Shown: positions 16,579 through 25,930, numbered from the stretch's first letter. The stretch: DNA of 64,000 nt from Chryseobacterium wanjuense (GCF_900111495.1 NZ_FOIU01000002.1:969038-1033037); one strand, 5' to 3'. The notes: a model not told the origin generated them from the letters alone. Numbers and translations are program-made.

Positions 16579-18594
16579 ATGAAAAAAATATTCCCCTTTT
16601 TTGTTTTATTATTGAATAGCACATGGGTACTTGCACAGCTCACATGTGCTACAGCTGTTCCCCTCAGTGTGGGAACCATTACCGCTCCTAATGTTACAGG
16701 AGATGCACCGACAACCGCCTGCTCTTTAGGCACGCCGGGATCAAAAGGCTTATGGTATAAATATACTCCAACAGAGAATAAGACGATTAAAGTTACCACT
16801 TCAGCGGCAGGATCAAATAATGCAGATACACGATTGATCGTATTTACCGGAAACTGTACAGCATTGAGCTGCCTTATTGCCAATGACGATTTTGCAGGAA
16901 ATTTTTCTCAGGTAACCTTTAATGCCGTGGCCGGAACGACTTATTATATTGTATGTGATAATAAATATTCTTCTTTAGGATTTAATATTACACTTTCTGA
17001 AGTGGTTGTTGTGCCGGATCGCTTATCTTTCATTCCGCAATCGGTGTCCAGTACAGGATCTTTTAATAATTGTGTGGTGGATATGAACGGAGATTATCTC
17101 GATGATATTGTTTCCGTGATAAGTGCGACTCAAATAATGATTTCTTATCAACAAACCGGCGGTGGATTTACCAATGTAAGCTATACAGTTCCTACGACTA
17201 TAATCACTCCGTCATGGAGCATTGCGGCAGGAGATTATGACAATAATGGCTTTAATGATCTTGTGTACGGTTCGGGAAGCGGAATAGCTTTTTTAAAGGC
17301 CAATTCAGACGGAACGGCTTATACTTCAGACAGAAAACAGCAATCTTTTTTAGTTCAGAGAACCAATTTTATTGATATTAATAATGACGGAAAATTAGAT
17401 GCATTCATTTGTGATGATAATGCTCCGAACAGATATTATTTAAATGATGGCACGAATATGAACCATAATCAGGGCGGATTGGGAGATTTTCCTTCCGGCG
17501 GAAATTACGGTTCTATATGGATCGACTATGATAACGATGGAGATATGGATCTCTATATCGCAAAATGCAGTGGAGGAGGTTCAGGACCTGGTGGAAATAT
17601 TGATGAACTGCACAGAAATAACGGAAACGGAACATTTACAAACGTTGCAGCTACAGCAAATATGGCGAATCCTACTCAGACATGGTCTGCAGCATGGGGA
17701 GATTTTAATAATGACGGATGGATGGATGCCGTGGTGGGAATTAATTCCACAAGCAATGGTTTAAGCAAAGTAATGAAGAATAACGGGGACGGAACATTTA
17801 CGGATAAATCTGCAGGTTCAGGTTATGACACGACCAATGCTTTAAGCAGGGAATATGTTGCCCACGATTTTGATAATGATGGATTTTTGGATGTTTTAGG
17901 AGCCGGAAATACGATAATGTTCGGAAATGGAGATTTTACATTTGTTCCCAATCCAACGGCTTATAATCTAAGTTATTACGATCGTCCGATCGGAGATTTG
18001 AACAACGATGGATTCCTAGACATTCAGAATGGGAATACTGTAATGATGAATGCCGGAAATACGAATAAATGGCTGAAAGTAACCTTAAAAGGTACACAAA
18101 GCAACAGAAACGGAATCGGAGCCAGAGTGGAGATCTATGGAGCATGGGGAAAACAGATCCGTGATATCCAGAGTGGAACAGGATTCGGAAATATGAGCAC
18201 ATTGAATGCACATTTCGGAATTGGTCAGGCTACAGCGATCACAAAGGTTATCGTAAAATGGCCTTCAGGAATTGTTGATGTGATTAATAATGTAACCCCA
18301 AATACAACACTGAACGTCGTAGAAGGAACATTCTTAGATACCAAAGAAGTTCAGACGTCCCAGGAAACCTTCACGATTTATCCGAATCCGACGCATGATA
18401 TCATCAGCTTTAAAACTACAAATGACTTTATTCCGGTAGATGCCAAAGTCTACGAAATGAGCGGAAGAATGGTGTTACAAACAAAAGTTGAACGAAATTC
18501 AATCTCTATCAAACAGCTGAATACAGGTAATTATTTACTGATTGTAATGGATAAAAACGGTAAAACGTATTCACAGAAAGTGACTAAGAAATAA
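16579..18594 (+). CDS. FG-GAP/ASPIC-UnbV repeat protein with T9SS sorting domain
   Basis: This is a large secreted surface protein. After a signal peptide (about 1-20) and a beta-sandwich segment come about seven calcium-binding FG-GAP/VCBS repeats with DxDxDG-like loops, such as DINNDGKLD, DYDNDGDMD and DFNNDGWMD. An ASPIC/UnbV-like domain follows (around NGIGARVEIYG...WPSGIVD). The last 75 residues are a type A T9SS sorting domain (FTIYPNPTHDIISF...YSQKVTKK). It should be exported by the Sec and T9SS routes and anchored on the cell surface, probably as an adhesin or ligand-binding propeller. A terminator follows. Confidence 0.88.
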   Translation: MKKIFPFFVLLLNSTWVLAQLTCATAVPLSVGTITAPNVTGDAPTTACSLGTPGSKGLWYKYTPTENKTIKVTTSAAGSNNADTRLIVFTGNCTALSCLIANDDFAGNFSQVTFNAVAGTTYYIVCDNKYSSLGFNITLSEVVVVPDRLSFIPQSVSSTGSFNNCVVDMNGDYLDDIVSVISATQIMISYQQTGGGFTNVSYTVPTTIITPSWSIAAGDYDNNGFNDLVYGSGSGIAFLKANSDGTAYTSDRKQQSFLVQRTNFIDINNDGKLDAFICDDNAPNRYYLNDGTNMNHNQGGLGDFPSGGNYGSIWIDYDNDGDMDLYIAKCSGGGSGPGGNIDELHRNNGNGTFTNVAATANMANPTQTWSAAWGDFNNDGWMDAVVGINSTSNGLSKVMKNNGDGTFTDKSAGSGYDTTNALSREYVAHDFDNDGFLDVLGAGNTIMFGNGDFTFVPNPTAYNLSYYDRPIGDLNNDGFLDIQNGNTVMMNAGNTNKWLKVTLKGTQSNRNGIGARVEIYGAWGKQIRDIQSGTGFGNMSTLNAHFGIGQATAITKVIVKWPSGIVDVINNVTPNTTLNVVEGTFLDTKEVQTSQETFTIYPNPTHDIISFKTTNDFIPVDAKVYEMSGRMVLQTKVERNSISIKQLNTGNYLLIVMDKNGKTYSQKVTKK

Positions 18595-18616
18595 TAAAAT
18601 TTAATATAATGAATTG

Positions 18617-18646
18617 CTGCAAGGTCGAAAGGCTTTGCAGTTTTTT
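18617..18646 (+). terminator. Rho-independent terminator after the FG-GAP gene
   Basis: The hairpin CTGCAAGG-TCGAAA-GGCTTTGCAG (six to seven paired bases) followed by six T lies 23 bases after the stop. Confidence 0.75.
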
Positions 18647-18664
18647 AATGTTTAAACTTTTATT

Positions 18665-18776
18665 TTAACCACAAAAGAGACAAAAGATAATAAATTGGTT
18701 ATTTTAAGTTTACTATTAAGCAACAAATAAGAACGCATAAGCTTTAAAAATCTTTGATTTTTTCTTTTGCGGTTAA
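18665..18776. repeat. TTAACC...GGTTAA intergenic inverted repeat
   Basis: TTAACCACAAAAGAGACAAA on the left faces TTTTTTCTTTTGCGGTTAA on the right, across an AT-rich centre. It lies between two convergent operons and resembles the ACAAAG-type intergenic repeats of flavobacteria. The ends are clear but the internal pairing is weak. Confidence 0.6.
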
Positions 18777-18804
18777 ATTTTAATGAGTTTGAACAGATTT
18801 AAAA

Positions 18805-19977
18805 TTAATTATTTTCCGGGCTTACTTTACTCAGGAAAAGAAAAGTGGCAATTCCTGAAATGACAGATATTGTCGTTGCTAAAATCGCGCTTCCGATCAC
18901 GTATTGAAGAAGATTGTTTTTTACCAGTTCGAAATTCAATTCCTGGTTTAAAATATTGCTCTCACCATGTACAAATGGCGCTCCCAAAAACAATGAAGCC
19001 GCAATAATAAACGGGATAAACGGTGGTAAACTGACATTTGATGCTACAAAAGCCAACACTTTATTCAGCTTAAAAAGTACTGCCAGAGAAATGACAATTA
19101 AAGTTTGAAATCCCCAAAAAGGAGATAGACCGATGAATACACCCAATGCAATGGAAAAAGCTTTTGTACGGTTGGTTCCGTCACTTTCCAAGACATCTTC
19201 TTTTATGAATTTTCTAATACTTTTTTTTTTGAAATTATTCACGAAATTCCTCGGAATAATATAAAATAAAGTAATCGTTACCAAAATTGTATTCAGAATA
19301 CTGATCCTCGTAAAATCCTTGAAAGGCCTGAAATGGGAAACCCTTTCCGCCGGATCATACAAAACTTTGATAGGAACATTTTTTACAGGAATGTGTCTCC
19401 ACGCGGTTCTTACAATAATTTCAATCTCAAACTCGAATTTTGGTGTAAAATATTTTTTCGGAATTTTATGTAAAGGATATAATCTGTAGCCGGATTGGGT
19501 ATCTTCTAATTTAATTCCTGTTTCAAACCAGAACCAAAAGTTGGAAAAACGGTTTCCGAAACTGCTTTTCTTAGGGATCCCGTCCTGAGACATATTTCGG
19601 TTTCCGATGAGTAAAATATCTTGTTTTTCGCTCAGTAATGCTTCCACAAAAACAGGAATGTCATCAGGATAATGCTGTCCGTCGGAATCGATGGTGATTG
19701 CATAATGAAAACCTAATTCTTTTGCCTTCCTGAAGCCTAGTTTAAGTGCATTGCCCTTTCCTTTGTTCTCCGGTAAATTAATTACATTGATTTGAGAATA
19801 ATGGTTTAAAATTTTCGGAGTGGAGTCGGTAGATCCGTCATTCACAACAATAATATTTTCAGTGTAGTCTAATACACCGTCGATCACTCTTTGCAGCGTT
19901 TTTTCATTGTTGTAAGTGGGAATTAAAACACAGATTTTCTTTTCAGAAATTGCGTTTTGGACTTCAGGCAGGGTCAT
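18805..19977 (-). CDS. GT2 glycosyltransferase fused to DUF2062
   Basis: The N-terminal half is a GT2 glycosyltransferase: VLIPTYNNE (17-25), VVNDGSTDS (44-52) and the DSD motif D97-S98-D99 for metal and nucleotide-sugar. The C-terminal part (about 250-385) is a DUF2062 membrane domain with three to four hydrophobic segments (LGVFIGLSPFWGFQ typical). The fusion is common in aryl polyene and flexirubin clusters. The donor and acceptor are unknown; a polyprenyl or lipid acceptor is plausible. It is the last gene of the long minus-strand operon, four bases after the previous gene. Confidence 0.85.
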   Translation of the reverse strand: MTLPEVQNAISEKKICVLIPTYNNEKTLQRVIDGVLDYTENIIVVNDGSTDSTPKILNHYSQINVINLPENKGKGNALKLGFRKAKELGFHYAITIDSDGQHYPDDIPVFVEALLSEKQDILLIGNRNMSQDGIPKKSSFGNRFSNFWFWFETGIKLEDTQSGYRLYPLHKIPKKYFTPKFEFEIEIIVRTAWRHIPVKNVPIKVLYDPAERVSHFRPFKDFTRISILNTILVTITLFYIIPRNFVNNFKKKSIRKFIKEDVLESDGTNRTKAFSIALGVFIGLSPFWGFQTLIVISLAVLFKLNKVLAFVASNVSLPPFIPFIIAASLFLGAPFVHGESNILNQELNFELVKNNLLQYVIGSAILATTISVISGIATFLFLSKVSPENN

Positions 19978-19981
19978 TGGT

Positions 19982-20458
19982 CTATTTTAATGTTGCTCTT
20001 TCTGCTTCGGTAATGGTTTTAGACTGTGCCGCAAATCTTTTTACATAATTTTTCATAGCAATATTTTGTTTGCTGTAATTATTTAAAATAAATGCTTTAT
20101 CGTCTTTAAGGCTTCCTCTGTATCCTACAATTTTAGGAATATTTTCCTGAACACTTAATCTTATTACTCGCAGTTCTATGTTGTTAGGATTAGCTTTAAT
20201 AATGCTTTCAAGGTTTGTAGCGCCTGTTTTTACCAGTTGTTTTCTGTTTTGTTTGGCGATTTTAGCTTCCATGATTTTTGCAGCAGCTTTATAGCCCAGG
20301 GTTATAGGGTCAGAACCCGTCTGTTTTTCTGCAACGTTGATGAAGGCTGCCGTGTTGGCCGCTGAAGAATTTGCCTTTGCATAGCTGTATCTCAGAGCAT
20401 CCAGATCATTCTGGAAAAAAAACAGGAAAGCTGTTATTAACGATAAAATAAGTTTCAT
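19982..20458 (-). CDS. Small secreted protein, flexirubin-locus hypothetical
   Basis: This 158-residue protein has an N-terminal hydrophobic signal (MKLILSLITAFLFFFQ) and a helical, alanine- and lysine-rich body (YSYAKANSSAANTAAF, KAAAKIMEAKIAKQNRK). I do not recognise a characterised family. The ATG overlaps the stop of the upstream dehydratase-like gene by four bases (ATGA), and the glycosyltransferase follows at four bases, so all three are translationally coupled. A periplasmic accessory role in pigment export or attachment is inferred only from this tight linkage. Confidence 0.75.
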   Translation of the reverse strand: MKLILSLITAFLFFFQNDLDALRYSYAKANSSAANTAAFINVAEKQTGSDPITLGYKAAAKIMEAKIAKQNRKQLVKTGATNLESIIKANPNNIELRVIRLSVQENIPKIVGYRGSLKDDKAFILNNYSKQNIAMKNYVKRFAAQSKTITEAERATLK

Positions 20459-20835
20459 GATGTCAATTTTTGATAGTTTACTGACATTTTTAATGCAATA
20501 GTTTCGCCAAAATAGGTGGTGTTCTTCACTTTTATTTCTTCTTCGGTCTGGTTGATGTCCAACTGGAGCTTCAAATCAGGGGTTTCAAACGGATTAATGA
20601 TTGCCATAAATTTCACATTTGAAGCTGTTTTTAAGAATAATTTTAACCCTGTGAATTCTTCCGTCAGTTCTTTTACGATCTGCATCATACAAACCCCTGG
20701 AGTCACCGGATTTCCGGGAAAATGTCCCTTGAAAATTTCATGATTTTTATTTAAAGAAATATTTGCAGTGAAGCTTCCGTTTTCTGCCTGTTCGTATGAT
20801 TCTAAAGTATAAAAGTCTGTAAGAATGGTCTGCAT
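20455..20835 (-). CDS. FabZ-like hot-dog dehydratase with altered catalytic Glu
   Basis: This 126-residue hot-dog protein has the FabZ loop HFPGNPVTPGV with catalytic H38. The acidic residue expected four positions after the PGV motif is Gln52 (PGVCMMQ). The rest of the fold is conserved (VKFMAIINPFETPDLKLQL). It should act on ACP-bound 3-hydroxyacyl intermediates in the polyene cycle, but the missing Glu makes it possible that it is an inactive partner of another dehydratase or a binding protein. It lies in the tight operon between an outer-membrane protein and the small secreted protein. Confidence 0.8.
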   Translation of the reverse strand: MQTILTDFYTLESYEQAENGSFTANISLNKNHEIFKGHFPGNPVTPGVCMMQIVKELTEEFTGLKLFLKTASNVKFMAIINPFETPDLKLQLDINQTEEEIKVKNTTYFGETIALKMSVNYQKLTS

Positions 20836-20839
20836 AAAA

Positions 20840-21448
20840 TTATTTTTTCATGTTAAATGTATAATAAACTCCTGTCTGAAAAAGTAAATTGGTATGATCT
20901 TCACTTGTCGTTTTTATTTGTGAAATCATTCCTTTTTTAAATCTTGCCTCAATACCAAAATTTTTGGTAATATCATAACCGGCTCCCACTAAAATCCCAA
21001 GATCGGTGGTGTTTTTATTATATGGATCAAAATTTTTGTCACTGATCAAAATATCTATGCTCAATCCTGCATGCAGATTGAATTTATTTAAATAAAATTT
21101 ATTGACAGCCTGAAGCGAAATATAAGATAATTCGGATTTTATTTCCTGCTTGCTGGTTTTCATAATCGTTCCCTGTCGCGAATAATTGATTTCCGGCTGT
21201 AAAGCATAGAGTTTAGAAAATCGGATAGTTCCAAATGCGCCCACATAAAAATCTGTAATATAGCTCGTTCGCACTTTTTCTTGATCTGCCCAATATTCAT
21301 CACTGGCCTCAAACCAATTGTAAATTCCCCCGTCGGTTTCTGTGAATTTTGCAAAATTAACTCCACCTCTGATTCCCGGAGTGAAAGTAATTTGCGCAAA
21401 AGAAAAACTTGAAATGAGTGCAATTAACAAAAAGGTAAATTTTTTCAT
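20840..21448 (-). CDS. Outer-membrane beta-barrel protein, porin-like
   Basis: This 202-residue protein has a signal peptide (MKKFTFLLIALISSFSFAQ) and alternating beta strands ending in an aromatic-hydrophobic strand (TNLLFQTGVYYTFNMKK), the typical small Bacteroidetes eight-stranded barrel. It may help hold or present the pigment in the outer membrane; that is inferred from its place in the operon. Spacing is four bases to the next gene and five from the previous one. Confidence 0.82.
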   Translation of the reverse strand: MKKFTFLLIALISSFSFAQITFTPGIRGGVNFAKFTETDGGIYNWFEASDEYWADQEKVRTSYITDFYVGAFGTIRFSKLYALQPEINYSRQGTIMKTSKQEIKSELSYISLQAVNKFYLNKFNLHAGLSIDILISDKNFDPYNKNTTDLGILVGAGYDITKNFGIEARFKKGMISQIKTTSEDHTNLLFQTGVYYTFNMKK

Positions 21449-21453
21449 GGAAA

Positions 21454-22089
21454 TTATTCAGTTTCGGTTATTTGAAATAGTTTTATATTGATTTTGAAAT
21501 CTTTGTGTTGAAGATTCAAACTATCCGCGAAGATATGTTTTTTTGCATCAAAAGTAAAATCGATTTTTTCCTTATTGTTTTTCGTATAGATGATTTGTTT
21601 CAATAAACCATTTTCGTTGTTGAAGAATAAATAATAAGCTTTTTTATCAATTTTTGAAAGGTAAATGTTGGAATTTCCGTTCTCAAAACTTTCAGATACA
21701 GGATATTTTTGTTTTAATAATTGCTGAAAATCATTCTTTAAAAAATTAATGACAATCTTTTTATCTAAGTCAGGAAGAACATAGTTCAATTTAAAATCAT
21801 TCTCTGAAATTTCAAAATCAATTAATTTATTTCCAAAATCAGAAGTCATGGCAACACGATGCGTTGTTTCGTTGATTTTTTTAATTATCAGAATGCCGCT
21901 TACGTGATTTTTATAAATATCCATCTGACATTTATAAACATAATCTTCATGGGAAGAAAAGTATAAATTTTCAACCGTTTTTTCAGAATTGGGTATAGAT
22001 TGTACGTTTGTTAACTTATACGTTTTACAGGAAGCAAGTGATAATACAATCAGACTATAAAGAAAACTCTGAAGCAGAAACCGGCGCAT
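21454..22089 (-). CDS. Lipoprotein downstream of LolA, possibly LolB-like
   Basis: The lipobox is LASC, with Cys21 when the ATG at 22089 is used (MRRFLLQSFLYSLIV...). This start is preferred over the ATG at 22113 because it gives a compact lipoprotein signal. The body is beta-rich with no motif I can name. The coding region overlaps the end of the LolA gene by 35 bases in another frame. The pairing with LolA suggests a LolB-like acceptor or pigment carrier on the outer membrane, but similarity to LolB could not be tested here. Confidence 0.75.
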   Translation of the reverse strand: MRRFLLQSFLYSLIVLSLASCKTYKLTNVQSIPNSEKTVENLYFSSHEDYVYKCQMDIYKNHVSGILIIKKINETTHRVAMTSDFGNKLIDFEISENDFKLNYVLPDLDKKIVINFLKNDFQQLLKQKYPVSESFENGNSNIYLSKIDKKAYYLFFNNENGLLKQIIYTKNNKEKIDFTFDAKKHIFADSLNLQHKDFKINIKLFQITETE

Positions 22090-22681
22090 TGATCTTTGTG
22101 TTTTTGAAAACAATATTCGTAGTATCTCCCGAAGCTTCCGTCATATTCACCTGTGAAACCGTCGATTGGTTTTTAGGAAAATGCAGTTCGATCTGCTTAA
22201 TATATTTCAGCAATTGAGCGGATTTCGGAGTAAATTTTGCAATGTTATAATTGGCATTTTTCAAATAGGTTACAGAAAATTCCGGATCGTTGAACATCTG
22301 CCCATTGGAACTTCCGACGATTAACTTATTGATTTTCTCAAACGTTTTGCTCTTCGCATCCACAGAAGATTTTTTCCCCTGATCATTGATGAAAATTTTA
22401 TTATCCTTAAAAACAATACTGTACTGATAAGGCTTCGTATACTTCCAGCTCAGCATATTCGGAGATTTTAAAGACATTCTTCCGTACGTTACAATATTTT
22501 TATCCAAAAAGTCCATTTTCTTGGTTTGGGTAAAATCGCTCTGTAATGTTTTGATCTGTTTGGTTTCCGAGGAAACTTTAGTGACGAATGCTTTTGCTTC
22601 AGCGCCCGACATTGCTGTATTTTGTGCAAAAAAGAAGCCGGAAACTAATAAAAATGCTCCAAAAGCAATATTTTTAATCAT
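22055..22681 (-). CDS. LolA-like outer-membrane lipoprotein carrier
   Basis: This 208-residue periplasmic protein has a signal peptide (MIKNIAFGAFLLVSGFFFAQ) and the LolA pattern: FTQTKKMDFLDKN, GRMSLKSPNMLSWKYTKP and the DNKIFINDQ strand. Housekeeping LolA moves lipoproteins from LolCDE to the outer membrane; dedicated LolA paralogues occur in aryl polyene clusters, where they may ferry the hydrophobic pigment with an MMPL exporter. Its ATG overlaps the stop of the NodB gene by four bases (ATGA), so it is coupled to the pigment operon rather than to a lol operon. Confidence 0.85.
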   Translation of the reverse strand: MIKNIAFGAFLLVSGFFFAQNTAMSGAEAKAFVTKVSSETKQIKTLQSDFTQTKKMDFLDKNIVTYGRMSLKSPNMLSWKYTKPYQYSIVFKDNKIFINDQGKKSSVDAKSKTFEKINKLIVGSSNGQMFNDPEFSVTYLKNANYNIAKFTPKSAQLLKYIKQIELHFPKNQSTVSQVNMTEASGDTTNIVFKNTKINAPVSASEFSL

Positions 22682-23430
22682 TTTTTTTGATTTTTAATAA
22701 TTGAATCAACAGTAAAAGTCGAATATTTTTTATCCTTCAAAAATAGCAATAAATCTACCAAAACATTGTACGTTTTTTCTGAAGTGTCGTGAAGAAGAAT
22801 AATACTTCCTTTTTTTAATCCTTTTGTGACTTTTCTGTAAATTTTTTTCTCATCTTCAGTAATGGTGTCCAATGAACGAACATTCCAGCCGATGCTTTTT
22901 TTTTGAGTTTTTTTAATAGCTTTTGCAATATTCGGATTGTTGACGCCAAAAGGAGGACGGTATAAATTGGTTTTAATATTGCCGATTTTTAGCATTACAT
23001 CATCACACTTTTCAATTTCCTCAATCATTTTTGAAGTAGATAAAAATCCTGTATTATTAGAATGCGAAAGCGTATGATTTCCAATCGTGTGCCCTTCGGC
23101 TATAATTCTCTGAAAAGTTTCGGGATATTTTTCAATCTGTTTTCCGATGCAGAAAAAGGTTGCTTTTGTATTGTTTTCTTTTAATAAATCTAAAAATTTC
23201 GGAGTAAATTCGGTTGGCCCATCATCGAAAGTCAAGGCAACTTCCTTGATTTTTGTCCTTTTATGGGTAATGCTGTTGACAAAATATCCTAATGTAATAT
23301 CAAAAGAGCCCCAGGCTAAAACCGCTATAAATCCAAGAAAACAGAGAAAATATACCAAAAACCCTCCATGAAACGCATAAATAAACACGTTGCAGAAAAG
23401 ATAAAATAGGATAAAAGGATAGTGTTTCAT
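22678..23430 (-). CDS. Membrane-anchored NodB-type polysaccharide deacetylase
   Basis: Two hydrophobic segments (about 5-20 and 24-50) anchor a NodB domain facing the periplasm. Catalytic and metal residues are visible: LTFDDGPTEF (D69/D70), and H119 and H123 in GNHTLSHSN; RPPFG follows and the LLHD motif closes the site. Such enzymes remove N- or O-acetyl groups from polysaccharides. Its place in a pigment operon suggests deacetylation of a sugar or deacylation of a pigment lipid, but the substrate is unknown. A 157-base repeat-bearing gap separates it from the upstream chain-length-factor-like gene. Confidence 0.85.
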   Translation of the reverse strand: MKHYPFILFYLFCNVFIYAFHGGFLVYFLCFLGFIAVLAWGSFDITLGYFVNSITHKRTKIKEVALTFDDGPTEFTPKFLDLLKENNTKATFFCIGKQIEKYPETFQRIIAEGHTIGNHTLSHSNNTGFLSTSKMIEEIEKCDDVMLKIGNIKTNLYRPPFGVNNPNIAKAIKKTQKKSIGWNVRSLDTITEDEKKIYRKVTKGLKKGSIILLHDTSEKTYNVLVDLLLFLKDKKYSTFTVDSIIKNQKK

Positions 23431-23454
23431 CTTTTATTGTTTTTGGGGTTTAAC

Positions 23455-23559
23455 GTCATTGCGAGGAGCGAAGCGACGAAGCAATATCAAATTCGTAATA
23501 GATTCCACGCTCCACTTCTGAACTACGTTCGCAAACCTTCTGTCTGTACTCTGAATGAC
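23455..23559. repeat. GTCATT...AATGAC palindromic intergenic element
   Basis: The element starts GTCATTGCGAGGAGCGAAGC and ends CTCTGAATGAC, with the typical GAAGCAATATC and AGATTCCACGCTC inner blocks. It sits in the only long gap of the minus-strand pigment operon. Its left half is the same word found in frame inside the ketosynthase gene at 27306-27340. The right half looks diverged, so it may be chimeric. Confidence 0.7.
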
Positions 23560-23587
23560 AAACTAACTGTTACTTCACTGATAGAAA

Positions 23588-24649
23588 CTAAATTCTTTCC
23601 AACAAAACCAAGCTATGATCATTTCCTCCCAAATGATTATACAATAGAATATTTTTAATTTCTTCTTTTTTCAAATCATTAATCATCATCACTTCCGGAA
23701 TCGTTTGATTTTTAAGAATATGACAAGCCATAAATGTTGAAAAACCACTCGCCGTATTGAATTCTCCACTCAAATGTTTGTAATATAATAAAGCCGAATT
23801 TTGAAATACATCCATGGCTTTTGTATAATAAACATCAGATTTTGCATCACCGCTGAAACCTAAAATTACAGCATCGATCTCATCATGTTTCAAATTATTT
23901 TTAGTTAAAAATTCCTCAATAAACTGTTGAATTTCAGTTAAATCTAATCTACTACTAATTTGAATGTCTTTCAATTGAGCATAAGAATTTTCCGTTTTAT
24001 CTTTTCCTACAACAAAAAAACTTGCCCCTTCTCCCCAGATTACGCCATCTGTTGTTGAATTCAAATAATCAACGGGAAGATTTTCTTCTTTTTTAATGGT
24101 TTTGTTTAATTTATACAATTCCATCGTTCGTTCGGTTTGTTCGTCTGTTGAACCTACCAGAACATTTTCTGCTTCACCATCATTAATCTGCAATTTTGCA
24201 TCCAAAAATGAAAATTCCAGCGACGAAGAAGTATTTACGTAAGTGAAATTATACGCGTGACACTGCAACCCTAAAGCGATTTGCCCCGCAACAGTATTGT
24301 GAGTTGATTGAATAAAAAACGTCGGAGTCAGAAACTCTTCCTGATTATCAATCACATTTTTTAAAAATTTTTCAGAATCCTGGGAACAACCCATTCCTGT
24401 TCCTACGATGATGGCGTCAGGATTTTCGATTTCGGCTTCTTTTAAAGCGAAATGTGAAGCTACAGAACTCATTTTTACGGTTTTAGACATTCTTCGGATC
24501 ATTGCCGGAGGAATGAATTCTTTGTAAATCGGTTCAATAGCTTTCAAAACCTGAGTTGAATTTTCAGGGTGTAAATTTTGGAAAAAATTTTCATTTAAAG
24601 TGTCCTGAACCGAAATGCAGGCCGCACTGTTGATGTAAACGGCACTCAT
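23588..24649 (-). CDS. Chain-length-factor-like ketosynthase partner (ApeC-type)
   Basis: This ketosynthase-fold protein lacks the catalytic centre: the nucleophile position reads VNTSSSLEF (Ser in place of Cys) and the first histidine motif is LGFSGDAKSD, not NAHGT. The KHLSGEFNTASG block is retained. It follows the active KS with a four-base ATGA overlap, as in KS-CLF pairs of type II PKS, and aryl polyene clusters have such a pair (ApeO-ApeC). It should set the polyene chain length by forming a heterodimer with the upstream KS. The ATG at 24649 (MSAVYINSAAC, 353 residues) is chosen over an upstream in-frame codon. Confidence 0.82.
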   Translation of the reverse strand: MSAVYINSAACISVQDTLNENFFQNLHPENSTQVLKAIEPIYKEFIPPAMIRRMSKTVKMSSVASHFALKEAEIENPDAIIVGTGMGCSQDSEKFLKNVIDNQEEFLTPTFFIQSTHNTVAGQIALGLQCHAYNFTYVNTSSSLEFSFLDAKLQINDGEAENVLVGSTDEQTERTMELYKLNKTIKKEENLPVDYLNSTTDGVIWGEGASFFVVGKDKTENSYAQLKDIQISSRLDLTEIQQFIEEFLTKNNLKHDEIDAVILGFSGDAKSDVYYTKAMDVFQNSALLYYKHLSGEFNTASGFSTFMACHILKNQTIPEVMMINDLKKEEIKNILLYNHLGGNDHSLVLLERI

Positions 24650-25845
24650 GATTTTGAGAAAATTAAGGTTGAACAATTTCCTCCAAAACCAAACGAATTG
24701 GAAAGAACGTGGTTAATATTTTTCTCTTTAAGTTCAGTCACAGGCGTTAAATCAAATTCTTCCATTTTTGTTTTAAAATTCAGATTCGGGAAAATGATAT
24801 TATTTTGAATGGCTAATAATGAATAAACCGCTTCAATTCCTGCCGCCGCAGCCAAAGTATGACCTGTAAAAGCTTTCGTAGAACTGAATTCCGGAACATT
24901 ATTTTCGCCAAAAATTCTAATCATAGCGATTCCTTCTGATAAATCATTATTGGGAGTTGCGGTTCCGTGAACGTTGATGTAATCGATATTTTTTTTATCT
25001 AAACCGGAAACTTTCAAAGCTTTTTCCATCGCTAAATAAGCACCTTGACCGTTTTCCGAAGAAGCAGTTTGGTGATGGGCATCATTTGCATTTCCGTATC
25101 CTGAGAGATAACCCAAGGCTTTTTTATTTTCTTTTTTCACGATTTCGTCAGATTCCAAAATGATGAAAGCTGCTGCTTCACCCAAGTTCAGACCTTTTCT
25201 TTCGTTGTCAAAAGGCGTGTTGTAAGAATCCGTGAGAATCATCAACGTGTTGAATCCATTCAAAGTAAATTTTGAAAGCGAATCTGTTCCGCCAACAATT
25301 ACTCGGTCTAAAACTCCGTTTTTAATGAGTTTTGCACCCATCATGATTGCATTGGCTGCCGATGAGCAAGCCGTACTGATGGTCGAAACCATACCTTTTA
25401 AACCAAGATAATCTGCAATGAGTAAAGATGAGTTTCCCGCATCATGAGCGTCAATATATTTTTGCTTTTCAGGGAAATCTTCGTAGGTGTAGAAATATTT
25501 TTCGGTGATATCCATTCCGCCAACGCTGGTTGAGGAGATCAAGCCTGTTTTATATTCATTAATGTCTGAAATTCCGGCACTTTCTACGGCTTCTTTTGCT
25601 GCAATCATCCCTAATAAAGCGGTTCTGGTAGCATTATTATCTTCGTTTAACTGAAGTTTTTGTACCAGCTCTTCATTAGACAATTTGATCTCGCCCGTTT
25701 TAATATTTCCGACATGACGCGTTTCAAACAACTGAATGTCTGAAATTCCGTGTTTTCCGGATTTTAGCGAACTCAAATTTTCCTCCACATTGTTTCCGAT
25801 GGAGGAAATGATGCCCATTCCTGTTATGGCAATTTTTTGACCCAT
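24646..25845 (-). CDS. Beta-ketoacyl-ACP synthase, active KS of KS-CLF pair
   Basis: This is a FabF-type condensing enzyme of 399 residues with a complete triad: Cys160 in STACSSA, His in NVHGTATPN and His in FTGHTLAAAAG. It is the likely iterative elongating ketosynthase of the polyene, paired with the chain-length-factor-like protein encoded next. The ATG at 25845 (MGQKIAITGMG) is used; the upstream in-frame TTG at 25866 lies in repeat DNA. Palindrome copy C lies between it and the ACP gene. Confidence 0.88.
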   Translation of the reverse strand: MGQKIAITGMGIISSIGNNVEENLSSLKSGKHGISDIQLFETRHVGNIKTGEIKLSNEELVQKLQLNEDNNATRTALLGMIAAKEAVESAGISDINEYKTGLISSTSVGGMDITEKYFYTYEDFPEKQKYIDAHDAGNSSLLIADYLGLKGMVSTISTACSSAANAIMMGAKLIKNGVLDRVIVGGTDSLSKFTLNGFNTLMILTDSYNTPFDNERKGLNLGEAAAFIILESDEIVKKENKKALGYLSGYGNANDAHHQTASSENGQGAYLAMEKALKVSGLDKKNIDYINVHGTATPNNDLSEGIAMIRIFGENNVPEFSSTKAFTGHTLAAAAGIEAVYSLLAIQNNIIFPNLNFKTKMEEFDLTPVTELKEKNINHVLSNSFGFGGNCSTLIFSKS

Positions 25846-25856
25846 CTTAATTTTAT

Positions 25857-25930
25857 AATGTAACAATGTATCAATCTAACAGTTTACCAATAATTGCTAG
25901 ACTGTTAGATTGATACATTGGTATATTAAT
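25857..25930. repeat. ACP-locus palindromic repeat, copy C
   Basis: CAATGTATCAATCTAACAGT (25864-25883) is a perfect inverted match of ACTGTTAGATTGATACATTG (25901-25920), giving a 20-base-pair stem and a 17-base loop. In the minus-strand transcript it forms a strong hairpin between the ACP and KS genes. Confidence 0.85.

Noticed and set aside
23455..23559. Small gene in the gap between the CLF-like and NodB genes
   Set aside because: The open frame there is repeat DNA with GTCATT...AATGAC ends and no coding character.
24646..24676. Upstream start for the chain-length-factor-like protein
   Set aside because: It overlaps further into the ketosynthase gene and adds MFNLNFLKI before the family start. 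The ATG at 24649 overlaps the stop by four bases, the usual coupling.
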